Counted from the stretch's first letter, positions 44,605 to 56,639 are shown. The stretch: 64,000 nt of DNA from Lycium barbarum (GCF_019175385.1 NC_083348.1:45654950-45718949), one strand, 5' to 3'. Program-made: numbers and translations. The notes: generated from the letters alone by a model not told the origin.

Positions 44605-47214
44605 AAAATCAGGTCATTTAGTTAAGTACACCTAACAGGAAGAAGTGTGGAAAGGAAATATCGTAAATAGACAATAAGTGGGATGCGTTGCTATAGAGGA
44701 GTTATGGATTTGGCATGGCATGAAGAATGATTATGAGGAAGACGATTAGCAGTCCGAAGGATTAAAATGGGTTACATTCGAGGTTTAGTAGGAGCAAGGC
44801 CTATTGGGGGATTCAAGGAAAGTCAACAAATGTGTTCTGCTGTAGATTATTATATAAGAGTGGCGAGCGGAAATCCAAAGAGGCTGATAACCGAGTATTT
44901 ATAAGTAACGGCGACGAAGATGTGTTCGCTACCATCGGGAATCTGGAAATCTAGGACAGAAAGTAGTCATACATACAGATGAAAGGTGAATATTGAGAAT
45001 TAAAAAGGCCAAAATAGTAATTGTGTAGTCGGAAGAGTAAGAGACCCTTTCTAATTCGGAGGGAGATGCGTTACGAGAATGTTTTGGAATCTTTCAAGAC
45101 TTCAATTTGCTTTAGATTATGTGGTGAAGGTCATATGGTGAGGTGGATACGATTATACCAGCATTAGCGCACCAGATTTCATAAGGGTTTCGAGGTTAAG
45201 CGTGCTAGGGTGAGAGAAACATTAGGATGGGTGACCCCCTGGGAAGTGTACAAGAAGTCTTATAAATTTAGATATAAGAGGCAAATGAGAAGCTAGAGCA
45301 TCCTAAAGGAAGTTAGAGTGTGCGGAGTGGTTAGAAACCTTAAAGAGGCCGCGTAGGGCGAGGCTGACTAGACCGGTGAAGAGAAAGAATGGTTAGCCTT
45401 GCGACGATGTCAAGAGATTTTCAGCCCTCGAAAGGTATATAAAGGGATAAGTGTGTGGTCAAATTAACACGGTTGCCTCCGACATGGAGAAGCTCTCCAA
45501 AGAGATGACTTAAGAATAGAACGGATTTGCGCATTTAAAGGAATATTTCACAAACTTCAGAGCCTATACTACCAATAAAAAAAGGAGAAAGGTGCTCGAG
45601 GAGGAAGAAACCCAAGGAAGGTTAAGGATGAAAGTAGAAAGGGCATACTAAGGGGTTGGTCGAAGGAAGAGGAAGTCAACTCGAAAAAGAAATCAGAGAA
45701 AGGTGACATAGCAAAGTAGTGGCGGAGAATCGAGATCACGAATAATACTTTGGCTGGATGTAAAAGATTAAGACTACGAAAAGATGAATGACTAAATAGA
45801 ACAACTATAGGAAAAGATCAGCATTATAAGGACGAGAAGGAATGAGTAAGATAAGTGTTCGAAGCGAAGAATGGATTGTATGGAAGTAATATATTTTGAA
45901 GGACAAAGCGGTACTGAGTTAAGAATAGGGTTCCTTGTGCGAGGAATAAAGGATTAATTATAAAACGGAGTAATTATGGGTATAGAAAGAAACGGAAATG
46001 TGCTAAGTACACAAGTTTAAGAAGTAGTATTATGAGAAAAGGAAGATGCGTCTCCTACGGATACCCTATACTAAGACAGAACAAGTAAAGTACATAAGGG
46101 AATAAGCTGGAAAGAAAAAGGTGGCTATGAGTTACGAGTTCACCATATGACGATAAAGCGATAAAGTAAGGCTATTACCAATAACAAGTACAGATATGAT
46201 TATGATTGTCTTTGGAATCAATGCTGAGTAGAACACAAGAATAAAAGAGTATGACGTACAAGGGGTACTAGTTGCGCATGAGACTTAGATCCTTGATAAG
46301 ACAGATGGCGGTTTAAGGGGAAGATGACGCTAGCAGTGAATGCTGACTATTGAGAATGGGATAAGTGACACTACATAAATGGTACAGACGGTTAGACATA
46401 CTATTATTTTGAGTATCCCCATGGGACAGAGTTGTTAATTAGAGCGGAGGTAAACATTGGCTCATAAATAACGGTTGAGCTAAGCAAAATACATCCTTAT
46501 TTGGATTGCTATGTTGGCTGTACTACTGAATTACGCAACTGCAAGATGAGTATGTTAATACTTCACACATGAATTACTGCCACTATAAATTATGGGAAAT
46601 GGCATGAATATGATGCAGTATAATAAGGGGATTGAGGAAAGGGATACATGAATTCAAGGTTGGAGGTGAGATAATGGATTTGCGAATGATATAAGTAAGA
46701 CCCAAAAAGGGGGGAAGCAGGCAAGGATTGAAGATCGAAGTGTGGATTTGTTTTGAAGGCACCGTAAAGTAAGACTCATAAGGAGAGAGCGAGTAAATAG
46801 AGTGCAAAGATTCTTAACGCACTCAGATATGAAGAACTTAGGTAGTTTGAAGTGAGAATTTTTGTAGAAGTGAGTTCAATAAGAACTAAGGGTTGGTCAG
46901 CGAAGGAATAGAGTGATTGAAGGGTATCTTTTAAGAATAGATTGAAAATAATTCGTGAGGAAGAAAAGAAATTGAACGATATTCCAGTGAAGGGGATAAA
47001 GATTGACAAGATATTGGAATAACTATGATTCTTACTATGGTATGATCACCCAGTAAAGGGGGACTACAGAACAACGCGAGTTGGACAACTAAATGATCAG
47101 GTCGTAGAAAATAAATGCAACAGTGCATCAATTATGATAACATCAAAGGAAGAATGATCCGATAAAGGGATGTACCCGAGAATGGGATCATGGACAGGGT
47201 ATGAGACTAGTTTA
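44605..47214 (+). other. Purine-rich non-coding spacer of element A
   Basis: About 2.6 kb has no coding similarity and is strongly purine-biased on the plus strand. Part of it (44960-45620) is homologous to the D spacer and holds a 5S rRNA-derived segment. Minus-strand frames at 46583-47131 are compositional. The end shares GAATGATCCGATAAAGG and ATGAGACTAGTTTAA with the end of the B spacer. Confidence 0.75.
45145..45250 (+). pseudogene. 5S rRNA-derived segment inside element A
   Basis: The segment starts GGATACGATTATACCAGC, 16 of 18 matches to the plant 5S start as I know it. It continues through a diverged middle into GGTTAAGCGTGCTAGGG (A-box region, 45194-45210) and TTAGGATGGGTGACC with CCTGGGAAGT (intermediate element and C-box region, 45222-45247). 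The last 10-15 bases of 5S are not clear. No T-run interrupts it, unlike the copy in D. Flanking bases on both sides match D (AGATATAAGAG.CAAATG downstream). In cells 5S rRNA is made by Pol III from these internal boxes with TFIIIA. Whether this copy is transcribed is unknown. Confidence 0.87.
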
Positions 47215-47235
47215 AACATTCGAGGACGAATGTTT
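47215..47235 (+). other. Pre-LTR hairpin of element A; polypurine tract and 3' LTR missing
   Basis: A perfect 8-base-pair hairpin (AACATTCG, AGGA, CGAATGTT) lies at 47215-47234. The expected purine tract and TGTTACACC do not follow. Instead an inverted LTR (K) begins at 47236, so element A lost its 3' end. Confidence 0.85.
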
Positions 47236-49241
47236 TGTCACACCCTAACCTTGGTAGGGCATGATGGGCACCCGACTCTCTTCAGAGTCGAGCGAACCCT
47301 TAGACATTCGCTCTTATCACAATCTTTCATTTCAAAATTTTTAAAAACATGAAACTTTTCAAAATAGAGATCACTATTTTTATACAGATTACGAAAACCT
47401 TCCGTCAAATAAGTACCTTAACCCAATTGAAATCATCTAAAAATACATGCTCTTTTAACATACACAAATGGTTCAGCTGACATCACTCTGTCGATATCTC
47501 GACGAACGTACCACAGGACGCTGTCTGCAAAGTCTCTAATATAGACGAAATACCATAATCATGAATACTCAGACTCGGAAACACTCCGGAAGGAAATGGA
47601 GCTCGCCAATCCCGCTGGAACATCTTCTAGCAATGTCTTCTACTCATCTGGGTGTACTTGCGTGGCATGAAACGCATCCCCCGAAGAAAGGGGGTCAGTA
47701 CGGAATATGTACTGAATATGTAAAGCATCACTGAATCATAAATAAGAAAAGGCATAATAGTAAACCAGTTTAAGAGTAATCTGAGAGTAACCTAGAACAA
47801 CATTTTGATCCATGCCACGTAGTGCCTTACACAATCTTAGCATACTCCACATAAGTACAGCATACACAAATTCTAAAATACACTATGAGAATATAGTATC
47901 ATGACAGTCCCTTCGGACGGCTGGTTCCGACATACGTCTATCCTGGCCCCTTCGGGCGTGCCGGTCCTGAAATGATAATGATAACCCCTTCGGGCATGCC
48001 GGTTCTGACATACGTCTATCCTGGCCCCTTCGTGCATGCCGGTCCCGAAATAATAATAATGATGGCCCCTTCGGGCATGCCGGCCCAACATACGTCTATC
48101 CTGGCCCCTTCGGACATGCTGGTCCCGACATAATAATAATGATGGCCCCTTCGGGCATGCCGCGTCCGGCGTAATAATAATGAAGATGGCCCCTTCGGGC
48201 ATGCCGGTCCAACATACGGATATCCTGACCCCTTCGGGCATGCTGGTCCCGACATAATAATAGTCCTGGCCCCTTCGAGCATGCCACTCGTGACATACGG
48301 CTACCCTGGCGCCTTCGGGCATGCCACTTGCGACATTTCTAATAATGATGATGTTAACTCAACCTAATCCAAAACTATCAATATAAGGAAGTAATGCTAG
48401 GGGGTGTAAACATAAATCGCAAGTGAAATGCAATAGTAAAATCTCGCACCCCATTCGGAGTGGTTTTGGAAAGTCTAAGTAATAAAATCTCGCACCCCCT
48501 TCGGAGTGGTTTTGAAAATCAAATTTTATGATTCCTTTAGTATGAAACTAAATTTTCTTGAAATCATTAATAAACCACAAACACGCTTCAAGCAAATCCG
48601 AGTTAGTATAAAAAGTTAACAATCATATGGCCGAGCACGGTAGTAGAAAACTAAATGCACATAAAGCAACTTCTAAGACTCAATGCAAAAGTATGCTTAC
48701 CGACACTTGAAAACACAAGAACAAGTTTCGGGTCAATCCGGTTTAGTATGAGAAAGTTATGAGCGTTTGAAGTACAAAACCTCCTACGAACTTTTCAGAA
48801 ACTATTTTTGGATAATTAAGACAACGATCACACCAAACACCCTTTTCAAATATTTTTATGGACATTATTCGTTATCGAACACCCTATGAACATTTCTAAA
48901 CAATCCGAGTTTGTTTAGGCAATTTATGAACGTTATTTACTATAGAAGTCTCTACAAGCATTTCAAAAACAATCCAAGTTAGCACATGAAAGTTATGAAC
49001 GCTATTCATTATAAGAACTTCTACGAACATTTTCAAGCAATCCGAGACCGCCTACGAAAGTTAGGGACATTAGCCAAAGGTTTCCTTTAACTATCGTACA
49101 GAAATTCTCAACTAATCAAAGGGTTATGGTTGCCGGATGTGGGCCCCTCAGTTACTTTTGCAAAAATGTGCAACATTCTAAATTTCATTTTTGCCTTCTT
49201 AATACAAGTCATACCTTAGTATGAGGACCCTAGTTGTTACA
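47236..49241 (-). repeat. LTR K, inverted relative of the A LTR
   Basis: On the minus strand it runs from TGTAACAACTAGGGTCC (49241) to CCTACCAAGGTTAGGGTGTGACA (47236). That end resembles the right end of the A LTR. The flanks (TGTTT and TTATC) do not form a duplication. A purine tract lies just outside its left end (49242-49258), so it is a 3' LTR and not a solo insertion. It carries an 11-unit array (47903-48336) and two CTCGCACCCC.TTCGGAGTGG copies (48448-48512). Confidence 0.78.
47903..48336 (-). repeat. Tandem array of CCCCTTCGGGCATGCC units in LTR K
   Basis: Eleven copies of a core like GGCCCCTTCGGGCATGCCGG alternate with ACATACGTCTATCCT or ATAATAATAATGAT spacers. Each core holds CCCCTTCGGG, a stable tetraloop-type hairpin. 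The minus-strand frames over it (repeating Ala-Arg-Arg-Gly) are repeat translations. Confidence 0.88.
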
Positions 49242-49275
49242 TTATCTCCCCCTTGAGATCATACGTCCTCAAAAG
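49242..49275 (-). other. Polypurine tract of the element owning LTR K
   Basis: On the minus strand, GAGGACGTATGATCTCAAGG and then GGGAGATAA lead into the LTR K start. GAGGACGTATG is a decayed form of the conserved GAGGACGAATG. The rest of this element is cut off by element F at 49276. Confidence 0.65.
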
Positions 49276-49899
49276 TCTCACGACCCGACAATGGGGGCTA
49301 TGACGGGTACTCGAAGCTGACTACCGAGCACCACTCATTATGCTAACCATCATACTCATCTTGAATGTATTTATTATTCTCAACACAACTAGCCATGAGG
49401 AAACCATTATCACTTCCTAAGCATATCTACATTCATGGGCATAAGCCCCTCGGGCTATCAAAATAATATACAAATATACAATGTGATCATCATAGGACAT
49501 CTACTACCCACACGTACGTATCTACGAGCCTCTACTAGAGTACTAGAAATAAGGACGGGACAGGACTCCGTCGTGCCCAAATATATATACACAAAATAAT
49601 ATATCAAAATAGCACCTCCGGAATAATGGAGTGCTCCAGTAAGCCCGCTGATCAGCTCCTATGAATCTGGGTCACCTCCCTGTCTACCTGTAAGCATGAA
49701 CACAGCCCATAAAAGAAAGGATGTCAGTACGATAAATGTACTAAGTATGTAAGGCATGAATAATACTAACATAATAAAGAAATCACAAAACATGAGATGA
49801 GGATATAACCTGCTTAATCTTTAAAAGAAACACATGTCATACATATCACATATACCATCGTCGTTAACCCGTGTCCGGGTAACCACCGCACGCCGCCTA

Positions 49900-50045
49900 C
49901 TAGGGGTGTCATGTCCGGTCCTCTAGGCACGGTATAATCATATGCAGCCCTCCTTCGCAGTGACATGTCCGGCCATCCAGGCACGGTGTAGTTGTATGCA
50001 GCCAGCCTTTGCGGTGACATGTCCGGCTTTCTAGGCACGATGTAA
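49900..50045 (-). repeat. Three-unit tandem array in F 3' LTR
   Basis: Units of about 54 bases contain TGTCATGTCCGG, a short variable part and AGGCACGGTGTA. The same three units lie in the 5' LTR at 57440-57592. Confidence 0.82.
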
Positions 50046-51203
50046 CCTCATCATCATATACTAATAATGAAGCATGCATTAGAATTCAAAGATAATCTAT
50101 AACTATATCGGGGTGACGTAAGGTCGAGAACCCCCGATTCCATTATGGAGTAATCATAATCATCATACCTCACCTTGAAGGAACTAGCATTATAAGGCGG
50201 GTCTTGTAATAATGAATAACATCAAAGAATCGTACAAGGATCATTAGCTTCATGGAAATATCATATCATAAGCTTTAGGATCTCTAGGCTTAGACTCAGC
50301 ATCATCATTATCATACTCATTAAATATCTCTTATCGTTGGCTCATAAGAAGCTCTTTATAAACATTGACTCATATTTTTCGGAATGTAAGAAGGTTGGGA
50401 AGATAAAGGAAGTCATGTCATATGAATCATGCCTTGGAAAAGAAGGGACTAGCCTTACATACCTTTGTATCTCTTCCACTCCATCGTCTAATTGCGTGCC
50501 TCTCAAGTTTGCGATTCTACGTTCAAGGGAATTCGTACTAAGATTAGATAACCGAAAACATACTTAAACTCGAGCTAGAGCTAACAAAAATTGGACAGCA
50601 CCTCCTTTGTTTCTATAACTTCCGCCACATAGTACAACAACTCCCAAGCATCCATTATATCATAATCAATAACTCCTCCAAATTCAATATTATCCAATTT
50701 TCACAATTCCTTACCAAAATGATTCATGACCATAACTATGGCATAATATCGTATTCGCTCTCATATACTACTTCTTTACCATCATTTGTATCATTTACAA
50801 TAAGATTATACTCATAACATATCAAGAGTCATGTTTCATGGTAAACTACTATTCAAGAATATCATATTTAAGCTCATATTTCACTTTCTCCCAAAATCCA
50901 AGTCTTTCAACCCCTCGACATTCTTAATAACATGAAATAAACATAAAACTCACCTTAAGCACTTAAGAACAAGCCTTGAGCCGATATACTCCCTTAGAAT
51001 AAAATCCCCTACTTGAACAACAAAGAAATTCTTATTCCTCACAAACCCTAGTAGGCTTCCTAGTACACAAATCTCTTAATCATTGCTTTTGGTCATAGTT
51101 TTTGGTATAGATTTGTTGTAGAAATAGAGGGAGGGTTTTGGAGGGTTCTATAGAGATATATGATCTATTTTTGGGAGAATAATGAAATAAAAACGTGGGA
51201 TCT

Positions 51204-51415
51204 TATATTTATAATCAGGGCTGGAAATTTCCAGATCCTCGAGTCGACGAGCAAAGTCGACGGTCGGCTATGTGTTGACGGTCCGTCGACATGCCCCGTC
51301 GATTTGCCGCCTGAGATGTATGATTGCGGAACCCTATCGATGGCATCAGATGATGGCTCATCGACGTGTCGACGGTCGTCCTTTGGGCGGTCGACGCCGT
51401 CTGGTTTCAACAGTT
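51204..51415 (-). promoter_or_regulatory. U3 palindromic cassette and TATA box of element F LTR
   Basis: Repeated words around GTCGACGG/CCGTCGAC (for example GACGGTCCGTCGAC near 51279 and GTGTCGACGGTCG near 51366) lie upstream (minus strand) of TATAAATATA (51213-51204). Spacing and order match the other LTR families. A promoter role is inferred. Confidence 0.6.
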
Positions 51416-51628
51416 TTTCTGAACAGCTCCATTTTGCCTCGATCCGATTCGTTTCACTTCTAATTCCCTCGTAATGTCAAGGATTCATGCTTATACTCAT
51501 GTACACATACAAGGTAAATATCTCATGTCCAAAAACTCTGGTGCGGATTACCGAATCAAAGGTACAATCAAAGGTACACACCACCAATAAGCCAAAAATC
51601 TCCTTGCAATAAAATGGGAGGTGTAACA

Positions 51629-51690
51629 TTCTTCCTCGAATGTTAAGTTTTCGAGAATCCTACAGAAATTTCGCCGGAGTTTCCCCTGTA
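51629..51690 (-). other. Element F 3' internal end, polypurine tract deleted
   Basis: On the minus strand the module ACAGGGGAAACTCC.GCGAAATTT (51688-51665) is followed by AACATTCGAGGAAGAA, then directly by the LTR. The second hairpin arm and the G-rich tract are missing, probably deleted between GGACGAATG and GGAAGAATG repeats. Confidence 0.75.
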
Positions 51691-51813
51691 ATAGGGCGCT
51701 ACCGTCCTTTCACAACAACCCATTATAACATTGCCTCACGGGGCTACAACACAATAGCAAGAAATTTTGGCCACACGCGACCAAAAGCATAAAAAGAAAG
51801 CATATATACCTCA

Positions 51814-54800
51814 TCATATTGATGTCTCATCTTGGATCTCTTCCGGGGGTTGAAATAAGTGCGGGTACTTAGACTTCATGTTTTCTTCTGCTTCCCAAGT
51901 CATTTCCTCTCGATTATTATTCCGCCACAGGACCTTAACTGAGGCTACCTCTTTGTTTCTAAGTTTCCGTACTTGCCTCTCTAGTATGGCAATGGGCACC
52001 TCTTAATAAGCCAACTTGTCGGTAATCTGGACATCATCTATCGGCATGAATCTAGTTGGATCTCCAATACATTTACGGAGCATTGACACATGAAAAACTG
52101 GATGGACTGATTCATGTTCTGGAGGCAAGCCCAGTTCGTAAGCTGCTTGACCCATCTTGCGGGCAATCTTATAAGGTCCAATGTATCGAGGACTTAACTT
52201 TACCTTCTTAACAAATCTCATCACGGTGATACCTTTGAAAATACCTAATCATCAACTTGGAATTCTATGTTTCGCCGATGGTTGTCTGCATAAGATTTCT
52301 GGAGACTTTGGGCTATCAATAGTCGATCTCGGATAACATTGACCTTTTCCATCGCTTGTTGAATCAACTCAGGGCCTATTAGCTGTACTTCTCCTACTTC
52401 AAACCACCCAATTGGGGATCTACACTTTCTTACATATAGAGCTTCATATGGGGCCATCTGAATACTGGAATGATAGCTATTGTTGTATGCAAACTCAATA
52501 AGGGGTAAGTGGTCATCCCAACTACCATTGAATTCTAGCACATATTCCCGTAACATATCTTCCAAGGTCTGAATAGTGTGTTCGGCTTGCCCATCCATTT
52601 GTGGATGAAATTTACTAAGCCTTACCTGAGTACCCAAACCTTCCTGGAAGGACTTCCAGAATTTAGTTGTAAATTGTGCTCCTCTATCTGTGATAATAGA
52701 TATCGAGACCTCATAAAGTCGCACTATCTCCTTAAGATATAACCTTGCATAATCCTCTGCTGAATAAGTAGTTTTGACTGGAAGAAAATGGGCTGATTTT
52801 GTCAATCTGTACACGATCACCCATATGGAGTAATGCTTGCTTCGGGAACGAGGCAACCCTATAATGATATCCATGTTGATCACTTCCCATTTCCAGGGTG
52901 GGATTTCCATGGGTTGAAACAATCCTCCTAGCTTTTGATGCTTAATTCTCACTTGTTGGTAATTTGGACATTGAACTACAAATTCTGCTATGTCTTTCTT
53001 CATTCCATCCCACCAATACATTAGCTTAAGATCATGATACATCTTTGTTGCCCTTGGATGAATAGAATACCGAGAATAATGAGCTTCTTCTAGAAGCCGA
53101 CGATGTAGTCCTGCAATATTTGGAACACATAGCCTATCTCGGTATCTAAGAACTCCATCCATAGAAACTTCAAATAGCGACTTCTCTTTCTCATGAAATT
53201 TAACTCTATGATGACTCAACTGAAGGTCTTCATAATGGCACTCTCTCACTTCCATATCTAAGGATGAAACAGTTGGGTTGTGGATACCAAGTCCTGTATT
53301 GCCTTAATCAATTAGGCGAACTTTAAGGCTGGCTAGTTGGTGAAGCTCACGAATTAATTCTTTCTTCCCCGGAGGAACCTCACATAGACTACCTATTGAT
53401 TTGCGGCTAAGTGCATCGGCCACCACATTCGCCTTTCCGAGGTGGTATAAAAGCTCACATCATAGTCTTTCAGTAGTTCCAGCCACTGTCTCTGCCGAAG
53501 CTTTAACTCCTTCTATTTGAAAATATATTGGAAACTCTTGTGATCTGTATAAACACTGACATGAATTCCATACAAATAGTGTCTCCATATCTTTAGTGCA
53601 TGAATAACCGCAGCCAATTCGAGGTCATGAGTCGGATAGTTCTTCTCATGTTTCCGCAACTGCCTTGAAACATAGGCGATGACTTTACCGTGCTGCATCA
53701 ATACACAACCTAACCCCACACCAGAGGCATCACAATACACAACATAACCGTCTGGTCCTTCTGGGAGTGTCAGAACTGGGGTCGAAGTCAATTTATCCTT
53801 CAATTCTCGGAAACTGCGTTCACAAGCTTCAGTCCATTGGAATTTTGCTGATTTCTGAGTTAGCTTCTTTAATGGTGCTAAAATAGAAGAGAATCTTTTC
53901 ACGAATCTCCTATAATATCCTGCTAATCCCAAGAAGCTACAGACTTCTGTAGGCGTTTTCGGCCTTGGCCAAGTCTTCACAGCCTCAATTTTATGAATAT
54001 CTACTCAAATACCATCAATTGAAATAATGTGGCCCAGAAAAGTCACAGAATTTAACCAGAACTCACATTTTGAGAATTTTGCATACAACTCTCGAGTCCG
54101 AAGAATTCCAAGGACAATACGCAAATGGTCTGCGTGCTCTTCTTCTGATCGGGAATATACTAGAATATCGTTGATGAACACGATCACAAACAGACCTAAG
54201 AGAGGCCTGAATACATTATTCATCAGATTCATAAACACTGTCGGAGCATTAGTTAACCCAAATGACATTAGTCGAAATTCATAGTGGTCATATCTCGTTC
54301 TGAAAGATGCCTTGGGAATATCTTCTTCTCTAACTCTCATTTGATGATACCCCGATCTCAGATCAATTTCGGAAAACCATTTGGCACCCTGTAATTGGTC
54401 AAACAAATCATCGATTCTTGTAAGCGGATATTTATTCTTTATCGTCACCTTGTTCAACTGCCTATAGTCAATGCACATCCGTAGGGAACTATCTTTCTTT
54501 CTCACAAATAGGATAGGTGCTCCCCACGGTGATGAACTGGGCCTAATGAATCCCTTCTCAAGCAAATCTTTCAGTTGTGCCTTTAACTCTTTCAATTCTG
54601 TAGGAGCCATTCGATAAGGAGAAATAGAGATTGGTTTAGTATCCGGTAACACATCAATAGCAAAATCAATCTCTCTTTCTGGAGGAAGGCCTGGAAGTTC
54701 ATCTGGAAATACATCCGGAAATTGATTCACTACTGGGACGCATTGAAAATTCGGTGGTTTTGCTTCTGTGTCATGAACTCGGACTAGGTGATAAATATAT

Positions 54801-55270
54801 CCTTTGGCTATCATCTTCCTTGCCTTAAGGTAGGAAATAAACCTACCTCTTGGAGACACTGTATTACCTCTCCATTCAAGTACGGGTTCTCCCGGGAATT
54901 GGAATCGGACTATTTTTGTTCTACAATCCACATTAGCATAACAAGAGGCCAACCAATCCATGCCCATAATCACGTCAAAATCTAACATTTCCAGTTCAAT
55001 CAAATCAAATTTAGTCTGACGATCACACTCCACAAGTACACACTTTTTATACACTTGCCTCGCTATTACTGGATCACCAACCGGAGTAGATACTTCAAAA
55101 CATTTAATTGGCTCTGGTTTCACCCTAATACGACTAGAAATATAGGGAGTAATATAAGATAACGTAGAACTCGAATCAATCAATGCATAAATTTCGTGAG
55201 AGGATATAGATAGTATACCTGTAACTACATCCGGGGAGGACTAAAGATCCTGACGTCCGACCAGAGCATA
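51814..55270 (-). pseudogene. Decayed pol of element F: protease, reverse transcriptase, RNase H, integrase
   Basis: Domains in minus-strand order. Protease ([11 protein letters not shown], with Ser in place of the catalytic-loop Gly). Reverse transcriptase, with [33 protein letters not shown] and FINDILVYS, where the second active-site residue is Asn instead of Asp. RNase H has CDAS, DLELAA and TDHKS. Integrase has HYSRYSIHP, CPNYQQ (zinc Cys lost), INMDI, ITDRGAQFT and GQAEHTIQ. The tail has VKLSPRYIGPY and VASVKVLWRNNN. Breaks: TGA at 54007-54005 (Arg expected), a stop near 53513, frameshifts near 53440 and 52240, and TAA near 52002-52000. The polyprotein end is near 51814. The RT change alone would abolish DNA synthesis by this copy. 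Confidence 0.9.
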
Positions 55271-56610
55271 ATACGGGGCTGAGTGCCACCTGAACTGAAT
55301 GCTCCCTCTCTTCCCCTACCACGACCTGCTGGAATCTGTGGAGTCAGCTCTATCGGGCGCACATATGAAGAAGAACCAGCTGCTGATCCTGTGGGCTGAA
55401 CCCCACCTCTACCGTACCTTGAGGGACAATAACGCATCAAGTGCCCAGTCTGTCCACAAACATAACAAGTGTCTGAAACTTGGCGACACGGGCCCGAGTG
55501 TAACTTCCTACACTAACTGCATCATGGAACCGGTGGTCTCCTCTGACTATAATCGCCTCCAAACTGGGAACCCGAAACTCTCGAGCTCTGACCCTGTCCT
55601 GAATGAGTGGGACGGTCAAATCTCCTGCCTGCAAACCGAGAAGGTGCACTAGTCACCGACTGGCCTGAATATCTAGAGTATGACTGCCTCGATCCCCTTC
55701 TATAGTCACTGCTGGCACTAACAGACCTGGTCCTCTTACTCTGTCGTCTATCAATATCGTGCTTACCCCTTTGTGGATGTCGTTGTTCTTCTAAATTTTG
55801 GGCATAGGCCTGAATACGGGAAATATCCATCCCCTCTTGCAATGAAGCTGCCAAACAATAATTGAACAAGTGTGGCCCTAAGCCACTCACGAATCGGTGT
55901 ACTCTATCTCCCATATCGGCCACCATAGTCGGAGCATATCTAGCCAATGAATTAAAGTGAAGGCTATACTCTCGAGCACTCATATTCCCTTGCTTTAAAT
56001 TTAGAAACCTGTCAGCTCGGGCCCTTCGAACCTCGGGTGGCAAATAGTGGCGGATAAAAGCATCTACAAACTCGTGCCAAACTGGGGGAGGTGCATTTTC
56101 CTTCCTCGAAGACATCTAATTATTATACCATAAGATCGCTACATCGCGAAGTATATAAGATGCCAACTTTATAGATTCAGTATCGGAGGCATGAATAATT
56201 CTCAACGTTCTCAGCATCTCATCAATAAAACCTTGGGGGTCCTCATTCAACTTTGACCCAAAAAATTCTGAAGGATTCAAACTCATGAAATCACGGGCTC
56301 TAGTACTAGTCGCCTTGTCACCTGGACCTATACTCTACCGCTGTGCCCGAATGGAAACTAGCTGTGTCAATAGCTGAATAGCTTAGGTCATTTGTTCACC
56401 TGAAGCACCCGGTGGAGGAACTGGAGGCGTAGGAGCTGGAGCTGAAGCCCCCTCCTGTTCTTGTAAAATAGGCGGAGTGTGAGAGGTATTGGATGGAGCC
56501 TCATTATGAGATTCACCTTCTTCTATATTTGTTGGCGGCTCCTTTTCTACCCGCCTTTCGGTAGTAGCCTTGCTTTTCTGGGCAGCTGTGGCTTTTCTCT
56601 TTACTGGCAT
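55225..56610 (-). pseudogene. Decayed gag of element F
   Basis: The start is the Met at 56610 (MPVKRKATAAQK), matching the D gag start. The Gag core is recognisable (RDFMSLNPSEFFGSK, DPQGFIDEM, WHEFVDAFIRHYLPPEVRR, SAREYSLHFNSLARYAP). It is followed by an Arg/Ser-rich stretch and an intact CCHC zinc knuckle (CYVCGQTGHLMRYC, near 55475-55430). Stops: TAA at 56385-56383 and TAG at 56118-56116, plus one near 56330, and TGA at 55524-55522. The Gln, Trp and Arg codons expected there differ by single C-to-T or G-to-A changes. A one-base loss near 55266 separates gag from protease, which in D are continuous in one frame. Confidence 0.88.
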
Positions 56611-56639
56611 CGCAGAAATCATAACGCACAATTAGTGTG

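Larger units (their letters stand above)
49276..51628 (-). repeat. Element F 3' LTR
   Basis: It runs from TGTTACACCTCCCATTTTATT (51628) to GTCGGGTCGTGAGA (49276; the expected TGACA is altered). It has a GTCGAC-type palindromic cassette (51231-51415), TATA at 51204-51213, ACATACCT (50457-50464) and a three-unit GTGACATGTCCGGC array (49900-50045). Confidence 0.87.

Noticed and set aside
47873..48322. Minus-strand frame of 149 codons rich in Ala-Arg-Arg-Gly repeats
   Set aside because: It overlies the CCCCTTCGGGCATGCC array of LTR K; three frames all stay open over the same repeats.
51160..51474. Forward frame of 104 codons near the F promoter zone
   Set aside because: It covers the palindromic cassette of the F LTR on the opposite strand and has no relative with coding support.
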